A DNA stretch of 64,000 nt from Candidatus Pristimantibacillus lignocellulolyticus (lineage in GTDB: Bacteria > Bacillota > Bacilli > Paenibacillales > Paenibacillaceae), in the NCBI GenBank assembly GCA_023639215.1, contig CP097899.1, positions 5,080,001-5,144,000 on the forward strand, written 5' to 3'. Position numbers and translations under genes: made by a program. Under the pieces are notes generated by a model. That model did not search any database and had not been told where the DNA came from. It worked only from the letters and a program-made list of their open reading frames with translations. Position 1 is the first letter of the stretch. Each line of letters starts with the position of its first letter. Positions 9,629-17,522 of the stretch are shown piece after piece.

Positions 9629-11221
9629 TCAAATCTTTCCTAACACACTATGAACCTCTACTCTTCCCTCACTAGTGATATCTATTTTATCAATAATTTT
9701 CAAAAGCAACGACCGAGTGAATTCCACATCTTCAAAAGAAGTTAACTCACTCAATTCTTTAACAGTTTCCTTCAATGTTTGCACAAACGCTTCACTATTC
9801 TTTTGTTCTTTGACCCTCTTCGAAAGCGATGTTAATTTAGCACTAGCTTCATCTATTGTTTTTTCGTATTGAACTTTTTCAAACTCATACTGTTCTTTAG
9901 TTAACTCTCCCAGCATGTTTAACTTTCTAGTTTCAAACAATAACATCCGGTTATCTGAAATCACTTTTTCTAGTTGTTTTAACTCTTTATCAAAGTCTCT
10001 AGTCTCGATAATAACATCCGATTCAAGATTTTTTACCAAAGAAGGGTATTTAATTAAACGTTGTAACTTTTCAATTATCTTACTTATAACGATATCTCTC
10101 GTTTCCTCATATGGCATCCAAATTGAGTTGTCACAACCTTTATCGCCTTGTCGTCTATGTTTACTGCACATTAGATAACGATATCGCTTCACTTCTTCAG
10201 TCTTCTTTAATTGTCTGTGTGTACCCATCGAAACCATTGCTGCACCACATTCTTTGCAAAATGCCATCTTTGCAAAGACATTAACAAATGCTTTTCTGCC
10301 GCCGCGTTTGCCGCCACCGCGAATCTCACGAAGTTCTTGTGCTTTTTCATAATCATCTTTACTAATTATAGCTTCATGTGTTTGAAAATCTGTACGCTCC
10401 CATTGATCACTACTCTTGGCGACTAACTTTTTACGTCTGTTGTGCATATCGTTAATATCTTCATATACTTTTTTACTTTCTGATTTGCCAAATGTTAAGT
10501 AACCGGTATAATTCTCATTTTGAAGTATTCGTTGAACAGATGATAATCCCCATATCCCACCTTTTGGACTAGGAATATTTAATGTTTCATTTAGATGAAG
10601 AGTAACTGACTTCTCTCCCATACCTTTATTAATGTAACAATTGAATATTGTTTTAACTATTTCTGCTTGCTCAGGAACCACTTCTAATGTTTTCCGACCT
10701 TCTACAACTATTTTTTTATATCCAAATGGTGCAATACTTCCAGTAAAATTACCTTTCTTAGCTGATTGCCTTATACCTCGTTTAGAAGCTGTGCTTGTTA
10801 CCTCTGATTGTTTTTGGTTAACTGATGAGATTATAGTAAAAATCATCTCGTTATCTTCTTTTGCTGAATCGTACATATCTTCGATGGATACAACTCTTAT
10901 GCCTAATGCATTAACAAGTATCCGTTTCAACGATATTGCATCTAATGTATCACGACTAAATCTTGATAATGATGCAAAGTATATTGTGTTAAAATCTCCG
11001 TTCTTTGCGTCGTTAATCATTTGTTGTACATCTTCACGTTCTATAATATTTGTCGCTGTACCACGATCTAAATAAACTTTTGTTATAGTCAATCCTTCTA
11101 TATTTGCACTTTCTCTAATCAAACCTTCTTGATGCTCAGGGCTGTCCTTTTGTGAGTCATTAAGAGTCGAGACACGAACATATGCCCGTGCCTCGACTGT
11201 CGTGTTTATATTTTTTAGCAT
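9629..11221 (-). CDS. large serine recombinase (prophage integrase/excisionase)
   Basis: 530 residues, family of SpoIVCA and SprA. The N-terminal resolvase domain has the nucleophile Ser18 in YVRVSTLNDSQ and the catalytic Arg region SLSRFSRD near 88; the recombinase domain spans about 160-290 (FGYKKIVVEGRKTLEVVPEQ). A zinc ribbon follows with FCKECGAAM near 320 and CSKHRRQGDKGCDN near 355, and a coiled coil covers about 400-500. The ATG follows AAGGAGTGAGATGTAATC. The stop lies 28 bp from attL. It should carry out integration at attB inside gerE and, with a directionality factor, excision. All key motifs are intact, so the enzyme looks functional. Confidence 0.93.
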   Translation of the reverse strand: MLKNINTTVEARAYVRVSTLNDSQKDSPEHQEGLIRESANIEGLTITKVYLDRGTATNIIEREDVQQMINDAKNGDFNTIYFASLSRFSRDTLDAISLKRILVNALGIRVVSIEDMYDSAKEDNEMIFTIISSVNQKQSEVTSTASKRGIRQSAKKGNFTGSIAPFGYKKIVVEGRKTLEVVPEQAEIVKTIFNCYINKGMGEKSVTLHLNETLNIPSPKGGIWGLSSVQRILQNENYTGYLTFGKSESKKVYEDINDMHNRRKKLVAKSSDQWERTDFQTHEAIISKDDYEKAQELREIRGGGKRGGRKAFVNVFAKMAFCKECGAAMVSMGTHRQLKKTEEVKRYRYLMCSKHRRQGDKGCDNSIWMPYEETRDIVISKIIEKLQRLIKYPSLVKNLESDVIIETRDFDKELKQLEKVISDNRMLLFETRKLNMLGELTKEQYEFEKVQYEKTIDEASAKLTSLSKRVKEQKNSEAFVQTLKETVKELSELTSFEDVEFTRSLLLKIIDKIDITSEGRVEVHSVLGKI

Positions 11222-11230
11222 GATTACATC

Positions 11231-11419
11231 TCACTCCTTGACGTGGTTACGCAAATATTCTCTAATGTCCATTTTAATGGTTGCATTGTGCTTTGCCAAC
11301 GCCAAACTGATGTTCGGTTCTATCATGTCAATAACCTTCTCGACCACATCCCCTTCCGTGGGGATGAAAACAACTTCTATATTCACTTTTGTTCTCTTCT
11401 TCTTTTTCTCTTCAATCAT
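11231..11419 (-). CDS. 62-residue basic protein upstream of the recombinase
   Basis: A small protein with a lysine-rich N-terminus (MIEEKKKKRTKVNIEVVF) and a mixed alpha/beta body ending DIREYLRNHVKE. Its stop is 9 bp from the recombinase start, and the recombinase ribosome site lies over its last codons, so the two are certainly co-transcribed. No family is recognised. By position and size it could be a recombination directionality factor (SPbeta SprB is similarly small), but nothing in the sequence proves it. Confidence 0.6.
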   Translation of the reverse strand: MIEEKKKKRTKVNIEVVFIPTEGDVVEKVIDMIEPNISLALAKHNATIKMDIREYLRNHVKE

Positions 11420-11467
11420 TCCACATCACCCACTGTTATCTTATGAAGTAGTGCTTGAACAACTTGC

Positions 11468-11938
11468 TTATTTGTCGCTATTTTTCAACACTGCAATTCT
11501 CAAATCTACTGCAAGCAAATAAAATGCTCTCCAGCGGATCTCTTTGAATACCGGTTGACTAATCGGTGGTTGGAATACGTGATTGTATACCTTTTGGTCT
11601 GTAATGTATCTATAATCCTCAACCATGTAGCGCTTTTCAATTAAAAAACGTTCTTTTGGGGGAAGCTTCTTCACAGCTCGCTCTACCTTATAAACAAACG
11701 CCCTTCTAGCTGTTTGTGCATCAGTATTATAAATGGCTATGTTTGAAGTTTGATCACTGGTTACATTTGTTGAACCATGTTCCCTGACGATATAGCTCTG
11801 CGTTGTAGCAGCTTCACGTTCCTCGAAAGTTAAGTACTTGCACATATGATACTTTTCAAACGCCGCAACAATCGCCGCCTTTGTTTTCTTCGTGTCCAGT
11901 TCAGGAAATTCTATATCAAAACTTATTTGCTCATCCAA
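11468..11938 (-). CDS. ArpU-family late transcription regulator
   Basis: 156 residues from a TTG at 11936-11938 behind AAAGGCGGTG; the longer frame to an upstream ATG has no ribosome site. The C-terminal half has the ArpU/RinA-like pattern: LPPKERFLIEKRYM, then a sigma-region-4-like helix-turn-helix with PISQPVFKEIRWRAFYLLA and a terminal VDLRIAVL. ArpU proteins are small phage regulators that switch on packaging and lysis genes. The gene lies next to the recombinase at the left end, while the late operon begins at the right end; the two become neighbours in the excised circle. Confidence 0.75.
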   Translation of the reverse strand: MDEQISFDIEFPELDTKKTKAAIVAAFEKYHMCKYLTFEEREAATTQSYIVREHGSTNVTSDQTSNIAIYNTDAQTARRAFVYKVERAVKKLPPKERFLIEKRYMVEDYRYITDQKVYNHVFQPPISQPVFKEIRWRAFYLLAVDLRIAVLKNSDK

Positions 11939-11994
11939 GTACAGACACCGCCTTTCTAGGGAAGCCCCCATGTTGATGAGGGCTGTGTTATTAC

Positions 11995-12519
11995 TTAATC
12001 CAAATTGTCATTATCATCTTCTTCTGTTTGATCTTGTTGATCTTTTTCTGATCGTGTTTCTTCATTTAAAATTTCTTCCTGTTCATCATCCTCACCAATG
12101 CCATCCATTGGATCGGTGAACTGTTCAAGTGTGGTTTGATTTTCATCTACCACTTCTGCTGTACCGTCTGCATTAACCTTTACTTTCAATCCCTCGCGGA
12201 ACTCTTCAATATCCATATCTGATTGTGTAATGCTCAACTGTACTGATTGACCTGTGAAGCTGAAATATTCGAATGAGTGCTTATTGCTCTTACCAGGATT
12301 AACGATGAACTCTAACACTGTGCGTTTAGCATCCTTTGAATTCTTCTTGAACTCTGCTGTAAGTGACTCTAACTCATGCACCTTGATTTCAACCACTTCA
12401 CCAACCAATGCGTTTAACTCAACTTCATTTTCGATCTCGCCTGTCACATGGAACTGAAGAAGTTCCTTTTTGCTATCTCTCGTCATTTTGTTGAAGTGTG
12501 TGCTTAATTTGATTTCCAT
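11995..12519 (-). CDS. phage protein with acidic C-terminal tail
   Basis: 174 residues. The N-terminal 110 look like a compact beta-rich domain (MEIKLSTHFNKMTRDSKKEL, FSFTGQSVQLSITQSDMD); the last 45 are strikingly acidic (GIGEDDEQEEILNEE, DQTEEDDNDNLD). No family is recognised. It lies between a winged-helix protein and the ArpU regulator in the same operon. An acidic tail of this sort is typical of DNA mimics and of proteins that bind basic partners such as SSB-interacting factors, but that is only a suggestion. Confidence 0.6.
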   Translation of the reverse strand: MEIKLSTHFNKMTRDSKKELLQFHVTGEIENEVELNALVGEVVEIKVHELESLTAEFKKNSKDAKRTVLEFIVNPGKSNKHSFEYFSFTGQSVQLSITQSDMDIEEFREGLKVKVNADGTAEVVDENQTTLEQFTDPMDGIGEDDEQEEILNEETRSEKDQQDQTEEDDNDNLD

Positions 12520-12533
12520 ATCTAAACATCTCC

Positions 12534-13010
12534 CTATGAGTTAATTGATTTTCTTTTCAACTTATCTAATCCAACTGTCAACTCTAGCTTGCTTATGCCG
12601 AGTTTCTTAGCCAGCGGCGTTCGTCGCATTCCCTTGTTTTCTTTAATGATCTTTAAATGTGCTTGTGTGAAACTGAAAGTGTGTAATGAATCAAGAAGTT
12701 TATCTTCCTCGTTCTCCATTTCAACAACTGCATTAGCATCTCTTTGAGCAACAAACTCCTTGTACAGTTCCTCTTGCTGCTTAAACACTTCTTCAATGTC
12801 TACATTTGTCACGTAACATTGATATTGGCGATCTGTATCAAACACACGATGTATTAGATTTATCTGTTGAAGCCACAGGAGCATATTGAATACGCTAGTA
12901 GGATGAATTTCACTTTTCTTTACGACTTCTTTTGACTTGATGCCAGGATTATCTTTGATTGATTCATAGACCTTTCGAAGAGTTTTCGTGACTCTTAACG
13001 GTCTTCCCAT
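12534..13010 (-). CDS. winged-helix DNA-binding phage protein
   Basis: 158 residues from the ATG at 13008-13010, which follows GTGAGGTGAAGGTA. The N-terminal part (LRKVYESIKDNPGIKSKEVV, VFNMLLWLQQINLIHRVF) has the look of a winged helix with a beta-hairpin wing. The C-terminal part (HLKIIKENKGMRRTPLAKKL then GISKLELTVGLDKLKRK) is a second helix-turn-helix. A linker rich in Glu and Lys joins them. It probably binds DNA as an operon regulator. No named family is certain. Confidence 0.6.
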   Translation of the reverse strand: MGRPLRVTKTLRKVYESIKDNPGIKSKEVVKKSEIHPTSVFNMLLWLQQINLIHRVFDTDRQYQCYVTNVDIEEVFKQQEELYKEFVAQRDANAVVEMENEEDKLLDSLHTFSFTQAHLKIIKENKGMRRTPLAKKLGISKLELTVGLDKLKRKSINS

Positions 13011-13085
13011 TACCTTCACCTCACTTTATAGGCACATATGTTCTGTTTTTAGGGTGCGAAAAGGCGCTTCACTCCCTGTTTGGTG

Positions 13086-14096
13086 CTACAATACTAATTT
13101 CATTTGTCCATCAGACTCTTGGAAGAAATCATCATCTTCTACATCATCACTTAGTAGGACCTCAAAAATTGCTTCTAATACCTGTACCACAATACTGTTC
13201 CCTGCAATTTTGTAGAGTGTTCCATTTGTGCAGCCTATTCTAGTTGGATGTTCTGAGAGTACTTTTTCATAATCCTTATCATCAAATCCCATTAACCTCC
13301 AACATTCACGCTCTGTCAGTAATCTGTATTGTGAATCATTGATAGGTATAATTCCACTGTTAGGACAACGATTTTGCTTAGTTGTAATGGTCCACACATG
13401 ATCTTTGATCGGTGTTAATCTACCACCAAAACTTGAATCACTATCTCCAATCTTTTTTAGCATTGATGGCGACTTGATTGTATAAATATCATTTACATCA
13501 ACCTCTATAAATTCATCGATTGGTCGCAATTGACGTTTACGCATTTTGCTAAAGTTGAACGGCTTGCCATTTAAGATACTAATAGTGAATATTCGTTCTC
13601 TCTTTTGCGGAATACCGTAATCCATTGCATTAATGACTTCATAACTATTCGTGTAACCAAGGTTAGAAATATAGTCTAAATACTTGTTGAAGCTATGAAT
13701 CATATCCTTGTCTAGTACACCCTTAACGTTTTCCCATATGACCACTTTAGGCTTCCATTCGCCCATACTTTCAATGATCCTCAACGTTTCAAACATAAGA
13801 GAACTGCGCGTTTTATCCTCATCCTTACCACCAAGCCTAATGCCTGCTCTACTAAAGTCTTGGCAAGGACTACCGTGTACTAAAATGTCAGGGCATAGAT
13901 TCCAGCCTATTACTGACTGCGGTTTGTGAAGATGTTCATATAATGCGTTGTATGCTCTCACTGCTTTCTCATCTATCTCGACGTAGTCAATAGATTTGTG
14001 CTCGATGCCTAAATTTATCATTGCTTTCCTTGGAGCACCTGCCCCACCGAAAAGCTCAAGCAATTGAATTGGCTTATCAGTGTTGATGACTCGCAA
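13086..14096 (-). CDS. C5-cytosine DNA methyltransferase (Dcm family)
   Basis: 336 residues starting at a TTG behind AGGTGAGTAAA. Conserved motifs in order: I, LELFGGAGAPRKA; IV, GSPCQDFS with the catalytic Cys near 71; VI, IWENVKG; VIII, QKRERIF; X, GNSIV near the C-terminus. Between VIII and X a target-recognition region of about 100 residues is present. It transfers a methyl group from SAM to carbon 5 of cytosine. No restriction endonuclease is nearby, so it is an orphan that probably protects phage DNA from host restriction. The recognition sequence cannot be read. Confidence 0.9.
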   Translation of the reverse strand: MRVINTDKPIQLLELFGGAGAPRKAMINLGIEHKSIDYVEIDEKAVRAYNALYEHLHKPQSVIGWNLCPDILVHGSPCQDFSRAGIRLGGKDEDKTRSSLMFETLRIIESMGEWKPKVVIWENVKGVLDKDMIHSFNKYLDYISNLGYTNSYEVINAMDYGIPQKRERIFTISILNGKPFNFSKMRKRQLRPIDEFIEVDVNDIYTIKSPSMLKKIGDSDSSFGGRLTPIKDHVWTITTKQNRCPNSGIIPINDSQYRLLTERECWRLMGFDDKDYEKVLSEHPTRIGCTNGTLYKIAGNSIVVQVLEAIFEVLLSDDVEDDDFFQESDGQMKLVL

Positions 14097-14112
14097 ATTT
14101 ACTCACCTACTC

Positions 14113-14637
14113 TCAAAACGATAGATCTTCAGGCAACAATATAAGTCGATCTGCTTCTACTCGTTGTCGCTCAATCTCTGCTGCTATCTTAGGTTCGGGC
14201 GCATATTGCTCATGCCATCCATCAGGCTTGATGATCTTGCCTTGCTCATTCTTGAGCACCTTACCGTTTTCTCCAACCTTGCCCATGTTCGCTTGCATCA
14301 CGATATCTTCGAATGGTTCAGGAGTTAATCCCATGTATGTGTAAGTTCCTTTCGTAAATACCGTTAGATCGACTAATGCATCAACTTGACCTTCGATGCT
14401 ATCAGCTCGTAGTAACTCCGCTATCTCTTCTAACATCCATGAGACACGCTTTAGTAGCAGATTGTCACTCTCATTTGCTGTATATCGTTTAATACCTTGC
14501 GACATTAATTCAATATCTTTTGCGATATATACAGCTTCAGGATCAACCTCTAACATCGTTGGTACTTGTGGCATTACCTCATCACATGCTATGTGAAACT
14601 CTTTGATTTGTTCAGTAAGTGTTTTCAATTCGTTCAT
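14113..14637 (-). CDS. MazG-like nucleoside triphosphate pyrophosphohydrolase
   Basis: 174 residues. The central helices carry the metal-binding pattern of the MazG/HisE superfamily: WMLEEIAELLRADSIEGQVD followed by ALVDLTVFTKGTYTYMGL. The later GKVGENGKVLKNEQGKIIKP and DGWHEQYAPEP segments are typical of phage members described as phosphoribosyl-ATP pyrophosphohydrolase-like. It would hydrolyse NTPs or dNTPs, perhaps controlling (p)ppGpp or unusual nucleotides. It lies within the nucleotide and replication block, and its start overlaps the preceding small gene by 26 bp. Confidence 0.75.
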   Translation of the reverse strand: MNELKTLTEQIKEFHIACDEVMPQVPTMLEVDPEAVYIAKDIELMSQGIKRYTANESDNLLLKRVSWMLEEIAELLRADSIEGQVDALVDLTVFTKGTYTYMGLTPEPFEDIVMQANMGKVGENGKVLKNEQGKIIKPDGWHEQYAPEPKIAAEIERQRVEADRLILLPEDLSF

Positions 14638-14848
14638 CCTCTCTATTCTTTTCCATCACAGCAAACCATCTGCCATATGGCACTACACCTTTACTCTCAT
14701 TAGCGTGTCTGCGTGAATAGTGATATTTGTTAGAGTAATACGATTTTTCTTCCCTGCCTGTTTGCACCAATGACCAACCACGCTTTTCGGCGTCTTTAAT
14801 CTTTTGATTCAACTCATGCTCGTAGTAACTGTGGATTGTGTGTCTCAT
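14612..14848 (-). CDS. small phage protein of unknown function
   Basis: 78 residues, basic and rich in Tyr, His and Arg (IKDAEKRGWSLVQTGREEK, SYYSNKYHYSRRH). The ATG overlaps the stop of the upstream 56-codon gene (ATGA), and its own end overlaps the MazG-like start. The tight coupling shows it is translated. No family is recognised. Confidence 0.6.
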   Translation of the reverse strand: MRHTIHSYYEHELNQKIKDAEKRGWSLVQTGREEKSYYSNKYHYSRRHANESKGVVPYGRWFAVMEKNREDERIENTY

Positions 14849-15015
14849 CGCCTTGTACCAGGATGCTTATCAGGTCTGCCACTAAATGACTTTCTATAGT
14901 GCATGGTGAGCAAGAATTCAGCTTTCGCTTTTTCAAGTTTTGTTGCAGTTTCATCGTGATAAGCGATTGTTGCTAACTCCACTGGATTGGCTCTGCACAA
15001 ACTTGCAATCCCCAT
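14845..15015 (-). CDS. 56-residue phage protein
   Basis: Reading frame from the ATG at 15013-15015 to TGA at 14845-14847, with GAGGTGG ahead of the start. Product begins MGIASLCRANPVELATIAYH and ends SFSGRPDKHPGTRR. It is translationally coupled through ATGA to the next gene. A LexA-box-like palindrome lies at 15033-15046, 18 bp upstream. Function unknown. Confidence 0.6.
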   Translation of the reverse strand: MGIASLCRANPVELATIAYHDETATKLEKAKAEFLLTMHYRKSFSGRPDKHPGTRR

Positions 15016-15032
15016 CTAAACCACCTCATTTC

Positions 15033-15046
15033 CAAACGTATGTTCG
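15033..15046 (-). promoter_or_regulatory. SOS (LexA/DinR) box candidate
   Basis: On the minus strand CGAACATACGTTTG, one change from the Bacillus SOS consensus CGAAC-N4-GTTCG. It lies just upstream of the 56-codon gene that heads the MazG, methylase and ArpU segment. Confidence 0.5.
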
Positions 15047-15088
15047 GTTTTATTGCAGCAATGTGCCGCTTAAAATCGTTATGAGTGC

Positions 15089-15601
15089 TTATTTTCCTTT
15101 TCTAACCGTTTCCAATACTTCCAACTGATACTTATGATAGTCACCTAGACTGAACTGTCCTGTTGTCTGATGTAGTCCTAGTGCCATTCTAGCAAGCACA
15201 TATGCATCACGAACGTTATCACTCTTATGCTCGAATCCCCATGCTTTATAGATGTGTACTGACAATTCATCTTTCTTGGTGTTACCCTTACCACTTGCAA
15301 ACTTCTTCAATGCGGTAGGAGCAATCTCTGTATATCCACTGTGTTCATGTAACCTCATCCGTAATGCCCAACCTAGACCGTACTGGATGCTTACTGCATT
15401 GCCTTGAGCACCATAAGCGAATCCTTCAATTGTAATAATGTCGTTTGGTTCTAGCTGCTCAATCACCTTGTCGATAATTTCAATCATTCGAACCGGATCT
15501 TTAGCCTTTGATGTGATTTCCAAACCGTCAATCAGATTGCCTTGTGCATCTATGATGGCTACACCTGTTTTTGTTGATGGATCAATACCTACGAATCTCA
15601 T
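15089..15601 (-). CDS. RuvC-like Holliday-junction resolvase
   Basis: 170 residues with the RNase H fold signature of RuvC: FVGIDPSTKTGVAI (Asp7), TIEGFAYG (Glu near 59), KKFASGKGNTKKD and a late acidic motif DNVRDAYVLARMAL. These would supply the four metal ligands for cleavage of branched DNA. In phages such enzymes resolve replication or packaging intermediates. It shares an ATGA-type junction with the LexA-like gene upstream. The length fits the family. Confidence 0.85.
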   Translation of the reverse strand: MRFVGIDPSTKTGVAIIDAQGNLIDGLEITSKAKDPVRMIEIIDKVIEQLEPNDIITIEGFAYGAQGNAVSIQYGLGWALRMRLHEHSGYTEIAPTALKKFASGKGNTKKDELSVHIYKAWGFEHKSDNVRDAYVLARMALGLHQTTGQFSLGDYHKYQLEVLETVRKGK

Positions 15602-15819
15602 TACAACACTTCCTTATCCAGTATTTTTATCGCTCGAACACCAACAACCTTGATGTACCCATTTACTTCTAGCCGCTTTAAGTGTCCATGCAATGTAGAT
15701 GCGCTTTGTAAGCCTACCATTTCGGCTAGTTCACGGTTGCTAGGTTGATAGCCATGCTCAGCGGTGTATTCCTTCAGCTTGCTCAACACTAACTTTTGTT
15801 TGTTCGTTAGTTGCTTTAT
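15601..15819 (-). CDS. LexA-type winged-helix domain protein, probable ATA start
   Basis: The product from GTG at 15787-15789 is only 62 residues (MLSKLKEYTAEHGYQPSNRE, STLHGHLKRLEVNGYIKV), but LexA homology extends ten codons further upstream, where the frame reads KQLTNKQKLVLSKLKEY like the first helix of LexA. The only initiator there is ATA at 15817-15819, nine bases beyond a perfect AAAGGAGG. I therefore extend it to 72 residues. It has the LexA DNA-binding wing but no S24 protease domain, so it cannot self-cleave. It may compete with LexA or regulate phage genes. Confidence 0.65.
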   Translation of the reverse strand: MKQLTNKQKLVLSKLKEYTAEHGYQPSNRELAEMVGLQSASTLHGHLKRLEVNGYIKVVGVRAIKILDKEVL

Positions 15820-15970
15820 CCTGTTCAGCCTCCTTTACCTTTGCTTGTATCCCCTCGGCAACCTCTACAGCTACAGATGGATGCTCATCTTGCACTCTAA
15901 TGATCTCGTTACGTTCGTTACGTGCTACCCATAATAGTTCTTGATTCCACTTTGTCATTGCTTGTCCCAT
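15758..15970 (-). CDS. 70-residue phage protein
   Basis: The ATG at 15968-15970 follows GCAGGAGGTACAGC. The product (MGQAMTKWNQELLWVARNER then acidic and Glu/Lys/Gln-rich sequence) looks helical. It overlaps both neighbours: 53 bp with the upstream coiled-coil gene and 62 bp with the LexA-like gene. No family is recognised. Confidence 0.5.
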   Translation of the reverse strand: MGQAMTKWNQELLWVARNERNEIIRVQDEHPSVAVEVAEGIQAKVKEAEQDKATNEQTKVSVEQAEGIHR

Positions 15971-16370
15971 GCTGTACCTCCTGCAAAGTTTTCTCGGCAA
16001 TGTATCGACTTTCTTCATCCCTCGTTTGATCTTTAATATCTGCCATAGCTTCAATCAACTTCTGGTTCTGTTCACGTACGCCTTTGAGGATTACACGTAG
16101 TTGATCACGCTCTTCTTGTGCTTCTCTCACGTATCTTCCAAGAGTTTCACTTGCTTTACTTACAACAAAGTCACGTCTTTGAAGTTCCTTGTTATCTTGC
16201 TGTGCTTGCTCTAGTTGCTCTAATACCTCTTTATGAAGAATTAGAATTTCAAGGATTTCTTTTGTCGCACCAGGAGATAACTTTACAAATTCACCTTTGG
16301 TTAATATTTTTCTCTTATTTGAAAGATCATCAATGTATCCTTGCAGCTTGTCACTCACTAGATTCACCAA
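15918..16370 (-). CDS. coiled-coil phage protein
   Basis: 150 residues, almost wholly helical, with heptad-like runs from about 40 to 110 (ILHKEVLEQLEQAQQDNKEL, YVREAQEERDQLRVILKGVR). No catalytic motif. It lies in the row of small early genes between the replication block and the RuvC-like gene. Function unknown. Confidence 0.55.
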   Translation of the reverse strand: MVNLVSDKLQGYIDDLSNKRKILTKGEFVKLSPGATKEILEILILHKEVLEQLEQAQQDNKELQRRDFVVSKASETLGRYVREAQEERDQLRVILKGVREQNQKLIEAMADIKDQTRDEESRYIAEKTLQEVQHGTSNDKVESRTIMGST

Positions 16371-16372
16371 CC

Positions 16373-16621
16373 TTAAAATAAAATTCGCTTGCAGTTTGGG
16401 TCAGGAGCGGTGTACACATCACTTCCAGTAGCTCCGTTCATTGATTCATCATGCATCGATTCAAGCATCTTACCTACCCATTCATCTGAAACGGTGTACA
16501 AATGCATTGCTAGTCCTTCTGCAACCAACTTTTCAGCTTGATGCTTATAAATTACTTCCCCATTATGATTAATCATTTGACCGCTCGGTAGATCATTTAA
16601 TTTAACTGTTTGTTCACTCAC
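16373..16621 (-). CDS. 82-residue phage protein
   Basis: The GTG at 16619-16621 follows GCGGAGGGTGAATCTA and overlaps the previous stop. The product contains LNDLPSGQMINHNGEVIYKH and ends DPNCKRILF. No family is recognised. Confidence 0.5.
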   Translation of the reverse strand: MSEQTVKLNDLPSGQMINHNGEVIYKHQAEKLVAEGLAMHLYTVSDEWVGKMLESMHDESMNGATGSDVYTAPDPNCKRILF

Positions 16622-17054
16622 TAGATTCACCCTCCGCAATAGCTACAAACTCACCTATATCCTCGCCATAACTACCCTTGTATACTTCACGATCATGATT
16701 CCAACATTCCTTGCACATCTTTTCTCCTAATGCTGCATCAAACATATGAGGATGACTTACTTCAGTTGTTAAACTATCGCACCAACCGCATTTTTTGGGA
16801 CGCTCTAACCACCATTTACCTTCTTCAAACCATTCAACCCAACGGAATGCGATCTGTGATAAATCAATTACCTTTATCTCACCATATATTTCTGTCGTAT
16901 GTTCAATTTCTGTAGATGTAAATCCAAGTGATTCTAACATTTCTCTATTTCCTTCAATGTCTTCACAGTAAGCATAATAAAGTGTTTCATCACAACATTC
17001 TGAATCAACAATGTCTATTTGGTTCAATATTGCAACTGCTTCTTGTTTTTCCAT
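16614..17054 (-). CDS. phage protein with paired-Cys zinc-binding motif
   Basis: 146 residues. Residues near 89-92 (CGWC) and 113-116 (CKEC) could bind one zinc ion. The N-terminal half is acidic with several aromatics (YYAYCEDIEGNREMLESLGF). No known family. It is part of the early operon, coupled to its neighbours by short overlaps. Confidence 0.55.
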   Translation of the reverse strand: MEKQEAVAILNQIDIVDSECCDETLYYAYCEDIEGNREMLESLGFTSTEIEHTTEIYGEIKVIDLSQIAFRWVEWFEEGKWWLERPKKCGWCDSLTTEVSHPHMFDAALGEKMCKECWNHDREVYKGSYGEDIGEFVAIAEGESSE

Positions 17055-17224
17055 ACTTTATTACTCCTCTCAATCTTCTTCTGTTCCACCAATCCATCCC
17101 TCAACTGCGATGTTGGAAGTTTGAACACTTCAGCTATCACTTTGCCTTTAGCATCCTTGATGATGATGTAAGGCACATCTTGCATAAAGGGATCAATGCG
17201 ACGTTGTGACGGTTGTTTTCGCAT
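17024..17224 (-). CDS. 66-residue basic phage protein
   Basis: ATG behind GTAGGTGATACT. The product (MRKQPSQRRIDPFMQDVPYI, VFKLPTSQLRDGLVEQKK) is basic and could be a small DNA- or RNA-binding protein. Unknown family; overlaps the next gene by 31 bp. Confidence 0.5.
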   Translation of the reverse strand: MRKQPSQRRIDPFMQDVPYIIIKDAKGKVIAEVFKLPTSQLRDGLVEQKKIERSNKVWKNKKQLQY

Positions 17225-17228
17225 AGTA

Positions 17229-17522
17229 TCACCTACTCAGATGCGCTACAGCTGCTTGATGTGCAAAGTGTGGGTTACGCCGCTTGTAGTCGTCTAGAGT
17301 TAGACACATGCGGTCATATTTAATGAACGCTAACTTGATTAACTTCTCCAACTCATTTCGCTTCTCTCCGCTTATAATTGGGTTAGTTGTCTTCTTTTGA
17401 AGTTCTTCAATTTTCACAGCTGAGAACACGATATACTCAAGTACTAGCTTGTAATCTTCTTCGGTGACAATTACATCTGGTATTGGTGGGTAATCATCTT
17501 TATTCATTCTAGGGTAGGTCAT
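17229..17522 (-). CDS. 97-residue phage protein
   Basis: The ATG overlaps the DnaB stop (TAAATG) and uses AGAGGG inside the end of the helicase gene. The product begins MTYPRMNKDDYPPIPDVIVT and is mainly helical after that. Coupled translation with the helicase suggests a replication-associated role, but no family is recognised. Confidence 0.55.
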   Translation of the reverse strand: MTYPRMNKDDYPPIPDVIVTEEDYKLVLEYIVFSAVKIEELQKKTTNPIISGEKRNELEKLIKLAFIKYDRMCLTLDDYKRRNPHFAHQAAVAHLSR

